A stretch of 64,000 nucleotides of DNA from JAEZHK01 sp040768845 (GCA_040768845.1 JAXGME010000006.1:186001-250000), one strand, 5' to 3'; shown: positions 25,899 to 34,938, counted from the stretch's first letter. The notes: a model not told the origin generated them from the letters alone. Program-made: numbers and translations.

Positions 25899-25927
25899 TT
25901 GACAACGGCGGAAAAATGGCCGATAAT
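25899..25927 (+). promoter_or_regulatory. Promoter of the lacI-type gene
   Basis: TTGACA (25899-25904), 17-bp spacer, GATAAT (25922-25927), followed 12 bp later by an operator-like palindrome. Confidence 0.8.
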
Positions 25928-25938
25928 CATATGCATGC

Positions 25939-25952
25939 GGAAAAACGTTTTA
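25939..25952. promoter_or_regulatory. Operator-like site, GGAAAAACGTTTTA
   Basis: The core AAAACGTTTT is a perfect palindrome with the central CG common to LacI-family operators. It sits at about +8 to +20 of the lacI promoter. The same 11-mer GGAAAAACGTT occurs inverted at 27055-27065 beyond the gene. Confidence 0.65.
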
Positions 25953-25970
25953 TAGAAGGAGGGGGACGCC

Positions 25971-27047
25971 ATCGTCAGCATCAAGGATGTCGCCAAGCGC
26001 GCCGGCGTTTCCATATCGACCGTTTCCAACGTGATCAACCAGTCCAAATTCGTGTCGGAGGAACTGACCAAGCGCGTGCGCATCGCCGTGCAGGAGCTCA
26101 ACTACCGGCCCGATCCGGTGGCCAAGAGCATGAAGAGCCGTCACAGCCGCAACATCGGCGTCATCGCCACCGACATCTGCGGACTGTTCTACCCCTATGT
26201 CATCAAGGGGCTGTTTGAGGTGTTCAACAAAAACGGCTACAACATGATCATCATCGACTCCAACGGCCTCAACGACCAGTTCGGCAGCATCGAGCGGGTG
26301 ATGGAGGGGCTGGCGCACCTGGTGCACAGCCGGGTGGACGGCATCGTGTTCTCCTCCATCTTTCCGGAGAGCATTGAGCCGCTGCAGATGAAGAAGATCC
26401 TGCGCATGACCGACGACCAGAAAAAGGTGGCGCTGGTTTCCATCGAGACGGACTTCTCCAAGTACGGCGTGGATTCGGTGTACACCAACTCCATCAAGGG
26501 CGCGGAAAAGGCGACGAGGCACCTGCTGGACGTGGGCTGCCGCAGGATCGGCCACATCACCGGCCCCATCTTCACCCGCGTGGCCCAGGACCGCATCACC
26601 GGCTTCAAAAACGAGATGGAGGGCGCGGGCTTCGCGGTGGACGAGCGCATGATCGCCAACGGCGACTACACCCACCGCAGCGGCTACGCCGCCATGCGCG
26701 AGCTGCTGAGCCAGATGCCGGACATCGACGGCGTGTTTATCGCCAACGACCAGATGAGCGTGGGCGCGCTGCGCGCCATCAGCGAGGCGGGCCGGCGCGT
26801 ACCCGACGACATCAAGGTGATCGGCTACGACGACGTGTTCATCGCCAGCGTCATGGAAACGCCGCTGTCCACCATCCACATCCGCAAGCGGCACATGGGC
26901 ATTGAGGCGGCGCGGCTTCTGCTGGCCCGCATCCAGCGGCAGGGCGACCCGATGCCCCCCCGCAGGGTGGAGCTGGAATCCCGGCTGGTGGTGCGCAAGT
27001 CCACCTCCGCCAACGCGCCGGAGGACTGGATCATGGTGGACTGGTAG
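25971..27047 (+). CDS. LacI-family sugar-operon regulator with an ATC start codon
   Basis: A 358-aa repressor-type regulator. The helix-turn-helix VSIKDVAKRAGVSISTVSNV needs translation from 25971, where the codon is ATC, placed 8-9 nt after a strong AAGGAGGGGG site. An in-frame TAG at 25953 excludes any upstream start, and the first standard codon, GTG at 26031, would delete the recognition helix. The effector domain (about 60-340) is a periplasmic-binding-protein fold: IGVIATDICGLFYPYVIKG, HIRKRHMGIEAARLLLARI. It stands just upstream of a sugar ABC transporter and catabolic genes and presumably controls them. A sequencing error (ATG to ATC) is the alternative to a true non-AUG start. Confidence 0.9.
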   Translation: MVSIKDVAKRAGVSISTVSNVINQSKFVSEELTKRVRIAVQELNYRPDPVAKSMKSRHSRNIGVIATDICGLFYPYVIKGLFEVFNKNGYNMIIIDSNGLNDQFGSIERVMEGLAHLVHSRVDGIVFSSIFPESIEPLQMKKILRMTDDQKKVALVSIETDFSKYGVDSVYTNSIKGAEKATRHLLDVGCRRIGHITGPIFTRVAQDRITGFKNEMEGAGFAVDERMIANGDYTHRSGYAAMRELLSQMPDIDGVFIANDQMSVGALRAISEAGRRVPDDIKVIGYDDVFIASVMETPLSTIHIRKRHMGIEAARLLLARIQRQGDPMPPRRVELESRLVVRKSTSANAPEDWIMVDW

Positions 27048-27054
27048 CGCGCAT

Positions 27055-27065
27055 AACGTTTTTCC
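27055..27065. promoter_or_regulatory. Second operator-like site, inverted GGAAAAACGTT
   Basis: The minus strand here reads GGAAAAACGTT, identical over 11 bases to the site at 25939-25949. It lies just after the lacI stop and about 170 bp upstream of the transporter promoter, a plausible auxiliary operator. Confidence 0.5.
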
Positions 27066-27231
27066 GGTGTTTTTCTGTGAATCCACACTTTTTTGCGCCT
27101 CCGCCCGACTTTTGCGGCCGTCCGGAGGTATTTTTTTCCGCTTCCGGACAGGTTTTTATTGAAAACCCGGCGTTTTGGTGCCAGAATCCCCCGTCAAACT
27201 ACACAAATTCATCTAGTTGCCCAGAAAAACC

Positions 27232-27260
27232 TTGACAGAAAAATGTTTTTCTTCTACACT
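27232..27260 (+). promoter_or_regulatory. Promoter of the sugar transporter operon, with spacer palindrome
   Basis: TTGACA (27232-27237), 17-bp spacer, TACACT (27255-27260). The spacer region contains AGAAAAATGTTTTTCT (27237-27252), 7-bp arms around TG, similar to the lacI-promoter site. LacI-type repression by occlusion is likely. Confidence 0.75.
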
Positions 27261-27309
27261 CTCATTACGCGATCCACACCGATACCGGCCGCGTAGAGGA
27301 GCAGGCGAA

Positions 27310-28818
27310 GTGACGGAGCAGAGGAGCGTCCTGGAAGTCAAAAACGTCAGCAAGGCCTTCTTCGGGGTCCCCGTCCTCTCCGGCGTCGATTTTTCCGTCC
27401 GTGCCGGCGAGGTGCACGCGCTGATGGGCGAAAACGGCGCGGGCAAGTCGACGCTGATGAAGATCATCATGGGCATCTACCGCGGCGACAGCGGCGAAAT
27501 CCTGTTCGAGGGCAAGCCCGTGGAGATCCGGAGCGCCCGGGACGCGCTGAACCTGGGCATCACCATGATCCATCAGGAACTCAACCCCATTCCCGCCATG
27601 ACGGTGGCGGAGAACGTGTTCGTCGGCCGCGAGGCGCGGGTGGGGCGCACCCACTTCATTTCCAGAAGGGCGCAGAACGCCCGCGCGCAGGCGCTGCTGA
27701 AAGAATACCACATGGCGGACCGCGTGTCCCCTTCCATGAAGATGAGCCAGCTCTCCATCGCCCAGATCCAGATGATGGAGATCATCAAGGCGGTGTCCTA
27801 CAACGCCCGCGTGATCATCATGGACGAGCCCACCTCCTCCCTGTCGGAGACGGAGACGCGGGAGCTTTTCAAGACCATCGGCCTTCTGAAAAAGAGCGGC
27901 GTGGGCATCATCTACATTTCCCACCGCATGGAGGAAGTGTTCGAGCTGTCCGACCGCATCTCGGTATTGCGGGACGGCCAGATGATCGGCTGTCTGACGC
28001 GGGACGAGGCCACGCGGGACCGGATCATCTCCATGATGGTGGGCCGCGCGCTTTCCAGCGGCTACCCGCGAAGCGGCGCCCAAAGGGGCGATGTGGCGCT
28101 GTCGGCCAAGGCGCTCACCCGCAAGGGCGTATTTGAAAACATTTCCTTTGATGTGCGGGCCGGCGAGATCCTGGGCTTTGCGGGCCTGGTGGGCGCGGGC
28201 CGCAGCGAGGTGATGCGGGCGCTGGTGGGCTACGATCCTCTGGATTCCGGCGAGCTCTCCGTCGGCGGCCGGCCCGTGGCCATCCGCCACCCCAGGGACG
28301 CCAAGCGCCACCGCATTGCGCTGGCCTCCGAGGACCGCAAGGCGCTGGGGCTGATTTTGTGCCGGTCCATCCGCGAAAACGTGTCCATCCAGAACGAGGA
28401 CCAGTACAGCCGCTCGGGCTTCATGAACCACCGCCGGGAGCGGGAGCTGGTCGACGGCATCACAAGACAGGTGACCGTCAAGATGAACGGCATCCAGGAC
28501 CTGGCGGGCACGCTGTCCGGCGGGAACCAGCAAAAGGTGGTGCTGGCCAAGTGCCTGCTGTCCAAGCCGAAGGTGCTGATCCTGGACGAGCCCACCCGGG
28601 GCATCGACGTGGGCGCCAAGGCCGAAATCTACAACATGATGGTCGATCTGGCCCGGTCCGGCATCGCGATCATCATGATCTCCTCGGAAATGCCGGAGCT
28701 GATCGGCATGAGCGACCGCATCCTGGTCATGGCGGGCGGACGCATCACCGGTGAATTCACCGACGTGTCCGCGGCCTCGCAGGAAGATATTCTGAAACTG
28801 GCGTTGGGAGGAGCATAA
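27310..28818 (+). CDS. Ribose-type sugar ABC transporter, ATP-binding protein
   Basis: A 502-aa double ATPase of the RbsA/XylG/MglA type that powers import of a monosaccharide. The first domain has Walker A GENGAGKSTLMKII and Walker B VIIMDEPTSSL. The second has signature TLSGGNQQKVVLAKCL and Walker B VLILDEPTRGIDVGAKAEIY. I chose the GTG at 27310 (VTEQRSVLEVKNVSKAF) with GAGGAG 8 nt upstream; the longer frame runs through the promoter. It is followed after 1 nt by the permease gene and then the binding protein. Confidence 0.95.
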   Translation: MTEQRSVLEVKNVSKAFFGVPVLSGVDFSVRAGEVHALMGENGAGKSTLMKIIMGIYRGDSGEILFEGKPVEIRSARDALNLGITMIHQELNPIPAMTVAENVFVGREARVGRTHFISRRAQNARAQALLKEYHMADRVSPSMKMSQLSIAQIQMMEIIKAVSYNARVIIMDEPTSSLSETETRELFKTIGLLKKSGVGIIYISHRMEEVFELSDRISVLRDGQMIGCLTRDEATRDRIISMMVGRALSSGYPRSGAQRGDVALSAKALTRKGVFENISFDVRAGEILGFAGLVGAGRSEVMRALVGYDPLDSGELSVGGRPVAIRHPRDAKRHRIALASEDRKALGLILCRSIRENVSIQNEDQYSRSGFMNHRRERELVDGITRQVTVKMNGIQDLAGTLSGGNQQKVVLAKCLLSKPKVLILDEPTRGIDVGAKAEIYNMMVDLARSGIAIIMISSEMPELIGMSDRILVMAGGRITGEFTDVSAASQEDILKLALGGA

Positions 28819-28819
28819 A

Positions 28820-29785
28820 ATGTCGCAGCCGAAAGCGACCGCCGCCGGCGGCAACAAGTTCAAGGGGCTGTATACCCTGCTGGGCCTGGTGGTCTTCATT
28901 CTGCTGATGGTCGTGGCAATGGCCATCGTGTCGCCGGTGTTTCTGTCCTCCGGCAACATCATCAACATCCTGCGCCAGGTGTCGCTCAACGGCATTCTCG
29001 CCGTGGGCCTGACCTTCGTCATCCTGACCGGCGGCATCGATCTTTCGGTGGGTTCGCTGGTGGCCGTGACGGGCGTCGTGGTGGGCAGCATGCTCCTTGA
29101 GGGCGCAAGCTGGTACGCGGCGGCGCTCACGGGCATCCTGGTCAGCGTGCTGTTCGGCGTATTCAACGGCGTGATGATCGCCTACTGTTCGCTGCCGCCG
29201 TTCATCGCCACGCTGGCCGGCCAGACCATCGGCCGCGGCTTTGCGCTGGTGTTTTCCGACGGCAAGCCCTTCGCGGTGACGAACAAAGACTTTCTCAACA
29301 TTGGCAAGGGCGATTTTCTGGGCATCCCGATCCCCATCTGGATCCTCTTTGTCGTGTGCGTGGTGGCGGGCATCGTGCTCAATTACACCACCTACGGCCG
29401 CCACGTGTACGCCTTTGGCGGCAACCGCAACGCCACCAAGCTCTCCGGCGTCAAAACAAAGTTCGTGGAAATGATGGTCTACATCATCTCCGCGCTGATG
29501 GCGGGCATCGTGGGCGTAATCCTGGCGGCGCGCATCTCCTCGGGCCAGCCCACCGCCGGCAGCGGCTACGAGCTGGACGCCATCGCCGCGGTCGCCATCG
29601 GCGGCACCTCGATGTCCGGCGGCATTGGAACGCTCTCCGGAACCATCCTCGGATTTATCATCATCGGCGTTTTGTCGAACTCCCTGACGCTTCTCAACGT
29701 GTCGTCCTTCTACCAGCAGATCGTCAAAGGCGCCATTATTCTGATCGCTGTGCTGATGGACATGCGCTCGAAGCGCAAGGAATAG
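28820..29785 (+). CDS. Ribose-type sugar ABC transporter, permease
   Basis: A 321-aa RbsC-type inner-membrane permease with about eight to ten helices. It has the family motifs FVILTGGIDLSVGSLVAVTG and GRHVYAFGGNRNATKLSGV, and ends with GTLSGTILGFIIIGVLSNSL. GGAGG lies just before the ATG. It is translated immediately after the ATPase and forms the membrane channel of the same importer. Confidence 0.95.
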   Translation: MSQPKATAAGGNKFKGLYTLLGLVVFILLMVVAMAIVSPVFLSSGNIINILRQVSLNGILAVGLTFVILTGGIDLSVGSLVAVTGVVVGSMLLEGASWYAAALTGILVSVLFGVFNGVMIAYCSLPPFIATLAGQTIGRGFALVFSDGKPFAVTNKDFLNIGKGDFLGIPIPIWILFVVCVVAGIVLNYTTYGRHVYAFGGNRNATKLSGVKTKFVEMMVYIISALMAGIVGVILAARISSGQPTAGSGYELDAIAAVAIGGTSMSGGIGTLSGTILGFIIIGVLSNSLTLLNVSSFYQQIVKGAIILIAVLMDMRSKRKE

Positions 29786-29834
29786 CGGGACACCGGCGGT
29801 GTAAATTGATCAACACTTGGGAGGGAATCGAATC

Positions 29835-30767
29835 ATGAAGCGAATGGTAGCCATCCTGATGTGCGCGCTCCTGATCCTGGGCAGCTTCGCGGTCACCGCG
29901 GGCGCCGAAACCAAGACCTACAAGATCGCGGGCCTGATGAAGCAGAACGCCGACACCTTCGTCCAGAAGATCTCCGACGCCATGGTGGCCCGCGCCGCCG
30001 AGCTGGGCGCCGAAGTGGAACTGCTCATGCAGGACGCCGAGGGCGACATCAACAAGCAGCTCGAACAGGCCGAGGCCATGAAGACCATGGGCGTGGACGC
30101 CGTGATCCTCAACGCCGTGGACGTCGAGGGCAGCGCCCCCATCGTGGACATGTTCATCGACGCGGGCATCCCGGTGGTCGAGTGCAACACGCTGACCAAC
30201 AACTCCGACAAGGCCACCTGCTACGTCGGCTCCGATGACGTGGACGCCGGCAAGATCCAGGCCGAGTTCCTCAAGACCGTATTGCCCGAAGACGCCAAGG
30301 TGTGCTACATGATGGGCCCCATCGGCGTGTCCCCGCAGATCTACCGCAAGCAGGGCATCGAGGAGAACCTCTTCAACGGCAGCAAGATCGAAGTGCTCCA
30401 GGAGCAGACCGCCAACTGGAAGCGCGCCGAGGCCCTGGCGCTGGCCGAGAACTGGCTGACCACCTACCAGGACCTGGACGCCATCATCTGCCAGAACGAC
30501 GACATGGCCATGGGCGCCCTGGAAGCCGTTGAGGCCGCGGGCCGCAAAGACCAGGTCATCGTCATCGGCATCGACGCCATCGCCGACGCGCTGCAGGCCG
30601 TGAAGGACAGCCGCCTCGACTGCACCGTGTTCCAGGACGCGGCCGGCCAGGGCGCGACCAGCGTGGACGTGGCCCTCGAATGCGCCAAGTCCGGCTCCGT
30701 CGAACACGACGACGTGATGATCCCCTTCGTGCTGGTGACCAAGGACAACGTGGACCAGTTTATGTAA
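29835..30767 (+). CDS. Sugar ABC transporter, periplasmic-type binding protein
   Basis: A 310-aa secreted solute-binding protein of the RbsB class. A signal peptide occupies residues 1 to about 24 (MKRMVAILMCALLILGSFAV, ending TAGA). It has no lipobox Cys at the cleavage site, so membrane anchoring is not evident, unusual for a Gram-positive binding protein. Core motifs are DTFVQKISDAMV, VIVIGIDAIADALQAV and LDCTVFQDAAGQGATSVD. The start at 29835 is preferred to 29817 because GGGAGGG precedes it and the signal peptide is then N-terminal. The substrate is probably a pentose or deoxyhexose, judging by the downstream enzymes. Confidence 0.93.
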   Translation: MKRMVAILMCALLILGSFAVTAGAETKTYKIAGLMKQNADTFVQKISDAMVARAAELGAEVELLMQDAEGDINKQLEQAEAMKTMGVDAVILNAVDVEGSAPIVDMFIDAGIPVVECNTLTNNSDKATCYVGSDDVDAGKIQAEFLKTVLPEDAKVCYMMGPIGVSPQIYRKQGIEENLFNGSKIEVLQEQTANWKRAEALALAENWLTTYQDLDAIICQNDDMAMGALEAVEAAGRKDQVIVIGIDAIADALQAVKDSRLDCTVFQDAAGQGATSVDVALECAKSGSVEHDDVMIPFVLVTKDNVDQFM

Positions 30768-30867
30768 GCGCCCGGCCCGATTCGGGCGGGTAACGACGAA
30801 GCCGCTATGCGAAACGCTGCGCGTAAGCCGGCCGGACGCATGGCGGCTTCCCTTTCAGGAGGCGCCT

Positions 30868-31296
30868 ATGCTCAAAGGCATTCCGGTCATCCTCTCCTCC
30901 CAGCTTGTCAAAACCATGATGGACATGGGGCACGGCGACCGCCTCATTCTGGCCGATGCCAACTTTCCCGCCGAATCCTCGGCAAAGCGGCTGATCCGGC
31001 TGGACGGCGTCGAAATTCCGGACCTTCTCCGCGCGCTTTTGCCGCTTTTCCCGCTGGACACCTTCGTGCCCGACCCCGTGCGGCTGATGCGCAACCTGCC
31101 CGCCGAGCCCGTCCCGAAAATCTGGGACGAATACGCGCTCATCCTCGGCAAGCTGGACTTTCAGCGCGCCTTTTCCAAGTTCTCCTTCACGGACCGCCTG
31201 CCGTTTTACGACGAGGCACGCTCCGCCTTCGCAATCGTTCAAACCGCCACCACTGCCCGCTACGCCAACATTTCGCTGCAAAAGGGCGTTCTCTGA
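30868..31296 (+). CDS. fucU: RbsD/FucU-family sugar mutarotase
   Basis: A 142-aa cytosolic mutarotase that speeds interconversion of sugar anomers. MLKGIPVILSSQLVKTMMDM is followed by GHGDRLILADANFPAES, the conserved His/Asp block of the RbsD/FucU family. The C-terminal FAIVQTATTARYANISLQKG supplies the remaining site. Length and motifs are nearer FucU (L-fucose mutarotase) than RbsD. AGGAGG precedes the ATG. It is the first enzyme gene after the transporter, which points to an imported free sugar handled by the kinase downstream. Confidence 0.9.
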   Translation: MLKGIPVILSSQLVKTMMDMGHGDRLILADANFPAESSAKRLIRLDGVEIPDLLRALLPLFPLDTFVPDPVRLMRNLPAEPVPKIWDEYALILGKLDFQRAFSKFSFTDRLPFYDEARSAFAIVQTATTARYANISLQKGVL

Positions 31297-31350
31297 CCGC
31301 TTGCGCGCCGCAAACGGTTCAATCATTATATTTAAGGGGATATACAGAGT

Positions 31351-32547
31351 ATGAGCAATGAAGCGTTGATCCGCAAAACCCTGGCCGCAGGCGACGGCGT
31401 GTTTCGCCTGAACCCGGTGTTCGTCCCCCGGCAGTTCGGCAAGGCCGGCCGCCGGCTGAAGCTGCACCCGGACGACTATTACGCGCTGGGCATTGAGCGC
31501 GGCTCCATCAAGGAGCGCTGGTTTTCCTCCGTCATTCGCGCGCAGAACGGCCCGCTGGCCGCGCCCGACGAGGGCATGAGCTACGTGGCCGTGTCCTACG
31601 ACAGCGACGAGAAGTTCACGCTCAAGGAAGCGGTGGACGTGCTGGGCGAAGCGCTTATCGGCAAGGAGCTGATGGAAAAATACGGCGGCTGGCCGATGTA
31701 TTCCAAGTTCTTCGACTTTGAAAACCCGCTGTTTCACCACGTGCACCTGATGTTTGAGCACGCGGCCAGGGTGGGCAAGCTGGGCAAGCCCGAGTCCTAT
31801 TACTTCCCGCCGCAGCTCAACAACCACACCGGCGAAATGAACGCCACCTACTTCGGCTACGACCCGGATACCGATCCGGAGGAGGTCAAGGATCGGCTGC
31901 GGAATTACCTGAAGGGCGACACCCGCATCACCGAGCTGTCCCGCGCCTACCGGGTCACGCTGGGCACCGGCTGGTACACCCCCGCCGGCGTCGTGCACGC
32001 GCCCGCATCGGTGCTCACCTACGAACCCCAGTGGAACAGCGACGTCAACTCCGTCCAGGAAAACGTGGTGTCCGGCGAAATCTACCCCCGCAGGATGCTG
32101 GTGGAGGAATGCCCGCCCGACAGGCAGGACGACATCGACTACATCTTCTCGCTGCTCGACTGGCCGAAGAACGTCGATCCCCACTACAAAAAGCACTACT
32201 TCCGTCCGCCGATCGTGGCCTCGCAGAGCGACGCCCACATCGAAAAGTGGGTTTCTTACGGCAACGAGTATTTCGGCGCGAAGGAGCTGACGGTGTACCC
32301 CGGCCAGAAGATCACCCTCTCCGACGGCTGCGCCTACGGCTGCATCTTCGTGCAGGGCCACGGAAAGTTCGGCGCGTTTGACGCGGAGGCGCCGGTGATG
32401 CTGCGCTTCGGCCGGCAGAGCGCGGACGAATACTTCGTGTCCGAGCCCGCCGCGAAACGCGGCGTCACCCTCGTCAACGAAAGCCGCTTTGACGATCTGG
32501 TGCTGCTCAAGCACTTCGGCCCCAACCATCCGGACATGCCCCGGTAA
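31351..32547 (+). CDS. Cupin sugar-isomerase-like protein (copy 1)
   Basis: A 398-aa cupin-fold protein related to class I mannose-6-phosphate isomerases, and a paralogue of the gene at 34939. The putative metal site is in FHHVHLMFEHAARVG followed by GKPESYYFPPQLNNH; a second conserved block is AGVVHAPASVLTYEPQ. The C-terminal jelly-roll part ends LVNESRFDDLVLLKHFG. It lies between a mutarotase and an L-xylulose-kinase-like gene, so an aldose-ketose isomerase role that delivers the kinase substrate is a sensible inference. The exact sugar is unknown. Confidence 0.75.
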   Translation: MSNEALIRKTLAAGDGVFRLNPVFVPRQFGKAGRRLKLHPDDYYALGIERGSIKERWFSSVIRAQNGPLAAPDEGMSYVAVSYDSDEKFTLKEAVDVLGEALIGKELMEKYGGWPMYSKFFDFENPLFHHVHLMFEHAARVGKLGKPESYYFPPQLNNHTGEMNATYFGYDPDTDPEEVKDRLRNYLKGDTRITELSRAYRVTLGTGWYTPAGVVHAPASVLTYEPQWNSDVNSVQENVVSGEIYPRRMLVEECPPDRQDDIDYIFSLLDWPKNVDPHYKKHYFRPPIVASQSDAHIEKWVSYGNEYFGAKELTVYPGQKITLSDGCAYGCIFVQGHGKFGAFDAEAPVMLRFGRQSADEYFVSEPAAKRGVTLVNESRFDDLVLLKHFGPNHPDMPR

Positions 32548-32567
32548 AATTGAAGGGAGGCGCCCCC

Positions 32568-34070
32568 ATGCGATATTTGTTGGGCCTCGACAACGGCGGC
32601 ACCAGCTCGAAGGCGGTGCTGTTTGATCAGACCGGCCGGGCGGTGGCGTCCGCCAGCCGCATGACCCCCATGGAGACGCCCAGGGTAGGCCATACCGAGC
32701 GCGACATGGAACTTCTGTGGCAGGCCAACTGCGAAGTAATCCGGGAGACCATCGCCGCCTCCGGCGTCGACGCCGCGGACATCGCGGGCGTATCCTTCTC
32801 CGGCCACGGCAAGGGCCTGTACCTGTGGGGCGCGGACGAGAAGCCCGCCCATCCGGGCATCGTGTCCACCGACAGCCGGGCCTACAAAATTGTGGAGGAC
32901 TGGTACCGGGACGGCACCGCCCAGAGGGCCTTTCCCCTCACCTGCCAGAGCGTGCTGGCCTCCCAGCCGGTGGCGCTCATCAAGTGGTTTCAGCAAAACC
33001 AGCCGGAGGTGCTGGAAAGGACGAAGTGGATCTTCGGCGTCAAGGACTACGTGCGCTACCGCATGACCGGCGAGGCCTTTGCCGAAATCACCGACATCTC
33101 CGGCTCGAGCCTTGTGAACCTGGCCACCGCCGCCTACGACGGCGAAATCCTGAAGCTCTTCGGCCTCGAGGAAATCCGGGACAAGCTGCCGCCCACGGTG
33201 TACTCGTCCCAGTTCTGCGGCAAGGTGACGGCTTCCTGCGCCGCCGCCACCGGCCTCGGCGCGGGCACCCCCGTGGCGGCGGGCCTTTTCGACATCGACG
33301 CCTGCGCCATCGGCATGAACGTGGTGGACGACACCTACCTGGCGGTGATCGCCGGCACCTGGAGCATCAACGAATACGTATCCAAAAAGCCGGTCATGGA
33401 CGGTTCCGTGAAGATGAATTCGCTGTATTGCCTGCCGGACATGTACCTGGTGGAGGAGTGCTCCCCCACCTCGGCCTCCAACCAGGAGTGGTTTGTCAAG
33501 AGCTTCCTGAAGGAGGCCGCGGGCGGCCGGAAGCTCTACCAGGTGGCGGACGAAATGGTGGAATCGGTCGGCGCGGACGAGGCCAACATCCTGTTCCTTC
33601 CCTACCTCTATGGCGGCAGCGACGACCCCCGCGCCGGCGCGGCCTTCGTCAACGTCAGCGCCGCCCACACCCGCAGCCACATGCTGCGCGCGGTGTACGA
33701 GGGCATCGTTTTCGGCCACCGGCTGCACATCGAGCGGCTTTTGAAGAGCCGGGACCGCGCGCCCAGGGCCATCCGCCTCGCCGGCGGCGTCACCAACGCG
33801 CCCATGTGGGTGCAGATGTTCGCGGACATCCTGGGGATGGATGTGGAGACCATCGAGGTCAAGGAGCTGGGCGCGCTGGGCGCGGCGATGACCGCCGCCG
33901 TGGCCGCCGGGCTGTATCCGGACCTGGCCTCCGCGGCCGGCGCGATGGTAAAGGTCAGCCGCGCCTACCGCCCGAACCCGGCGCTGAGGGAAATCTACGA
34001 CCGCAAGTACCGCGGCTTTGTCGCCGTGGTGGACGCCCTGGCCCCCGTATGGGGCAGACTGGAGCGCTGA
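32568..34070 (+). CDS. FGGY-family carbohydrate kinase, L-xylulose kinase (LyxK)-like
   Basis: A 500-aa sugar kinase with the FGGY architecture. The N-terminal ATP motif is LGLDNGGTSSKAVLFDQ. Blocks GVSFSGHGKGLYLWG, STDSRAYKIVEDWY, GLFDIDACAIGM and EECSPTSASNQEWF resemble E. coli LyxK (ISAQGKGLFLL, ASPTSSGNLEWF) more than xylulokinase or glycerol kinase. The C-terminal ATP site is RLAGGVTNAPMWVQMFADIL. The ATG at 32568 has GGGAGG 8 nt upstream. Together with the 3-epimerase that follows, it supports a route through L-xylulose-5-phosphate. LyxK specificity is by resemblance only. Confidence 0.85.
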   Translation: MRYLLGLDNGGTSSKAVLFDQTGRAVASASRMTPMETPRVGHTERDMELLWQANCEVIRETIAASGVDAADIAGVSFSGHGKGLYLWGADEKPAHPGIVSTDSRAYKIVEDWYRDGTAQRAFPLTCQSVLASQPVALIKWFQQNQPEVLERTKWIFGVKDYVRYRMTGEAFAEITDISGSSLVNLATAAYDGEILKLFGLEEIRDKLPPTVYSSQFCGKVTASCAAATGLGAGTPVAAGLFDIDACAIGMNVVDDTYLAVIAGTWSINEYVSKKPVMDGSVKMNSLYCLPDMYLVEECSPTSASNQEWFVKSFLKEAAGGRKLYQVADEMVESVGADEANILFLPYLYGGSDDPRAGAAFVNVSAAHTRSHMLRAVYEGIVFGHRLHIERLLKSRDRAPRAIRLAGGVTNAPMWVQMFADILGMDVETIEVKELGALGAAMTAAVAAGLYPDLASAAGAMVKVSRAYRPNPALREIYDRKYRGFVAVVDALAPVWGRLER

Positions 34071-34071
34071 T

Positions 34072-34914
34072 ATGGCCGACGTACGACTGGGCCTCTATGA
34101 AAAGGCGACCCCGCCGGCGCTTTCCTGGCGCGATCGCCTCGCCGCCGCCAGGCGCGCGGGCTACGACTTTCTGGAAATTTCGATCGACGAAACCGACGAA
34201 CGCCTCGCGCGGCTCGACTGGACCGCCGCGGAGATGGAAAATCTCCTCGCCGCCGCGCGGGCGGAAGGCCTGCCCGTTCGCACCATGTGCCTGAGCGGCC
34301 ACCGCAAGTACCCGCTGGGCAGCCGGGACCCGGCCGTCCGGGCCCGGGGCATGGAGATCTTTGAAAAGGCCGTCCGCTTTGCCGACGCCGCCGGCATCCG
34401 CATCATCCAGCTGGCGGGCTACGACGTGTACTATGAAGAAGGCGGGCCGGACACGCGCACGATGTTTTTGGAAAACCTGGAAAAGGGCGTGGCCTTTGCC
34501 GCGCGCTACGGCGTTCTGACCGGGTTTGAAACCATGGAAACCCCCTTCATGGACACCGTGGAAAAGGCCATGGCCGCTGTGAGGGCCGTGGATTCCCCCT
34601 ATCTGGGCGTGTATCCGGACCTCGGGAACCTCACCAACGCCTCGGTACAATACGGCCACGACCTGTACCGGGACATTCTCTCCGGGCGCGGCCATCTGGT
34701 GGCGATGCACCTCAAGGACACCCGGCCCGGCGTCTACCGGGACTTGGACTTTGGCGAGGGCCACGTGGACTTCCCGAGGGGCGCGAAGGCCGCCCTCGAT
34801 CAGGGCGTGGGCCTTTTCGTCACCGAGCTTTGGCACGACGGCCGCGAGGACTGGCCCTCGCGGCTTTCCGGCGTGTGCGCGTTCGCGCGGAGCGCGCTTT
34901 CGCAAACGCAGTGA
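34072..34914 (+). CDS. ulaE: L-xylulose-5-phosphate 3-epimerase (UlaE/SgaU-like)
   Basis: A 280-aa TIM-barrel epimerase that converts L-xylulose-5-phosphate to L-ribulose-5-phosphate. Family signatures are LGLYEKATPP at the N-terminus, YDFLEISIDETDERLARLDW, MCLSGHRKYPLGS, IQLAGYDVYYE, GFETMETPFMDT and MHLKDTRPGVYRDLDFGEGH. The last two include the metal-binding Glu and His. The start at 34072 lies 1 nt after the kinase stop. An L-ribulose-5-phosphate 4-epimerase (AraD) would complete the route to D-xylulose-5-phosphate and is not in the window. Confidence 0.93.
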   Translation: MADVRLGLYEKATPPALSWRDRLAAARRAGYDFLEISIDETDERLARLDWTAAEMENLLAAARAEGLPVRTMCLSGHRKYPLGSRDPAVRARGMEIFEKAVRFADAAGIRIIQLAGYDVYYEEGGPDTRTMFLENLEKGVAFAARYGVLTGFETMETPFMDTVEKAMAAVRAVDSPYLGVYPDLGNLTNASVQYGHDLYRDILSGRGHLVAMHLKDTRPGVYRDLDFGEGHVDFPRGAKAALDQGVGLFVTELWHDGREDWPSRLSGVCAFARSALSQTQ

Positions 34915-34938
34915 CATTATCGGCAAGGAGGGTTTGAC

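Noticed and set aside
26031..27047. LacI gene starting at GTG 26031
   Set aside because: This would remove the recognition helix, and it has no ribosome site; the ATC at 25971 fits both.
30768..30867. Terminator after the binding-protein gene
   Set aside because: The hairpin (CGCCCG with CGGGCG) is only 6 bp with no T-tract, and the next gene has the same direction and belongs to the pathway.
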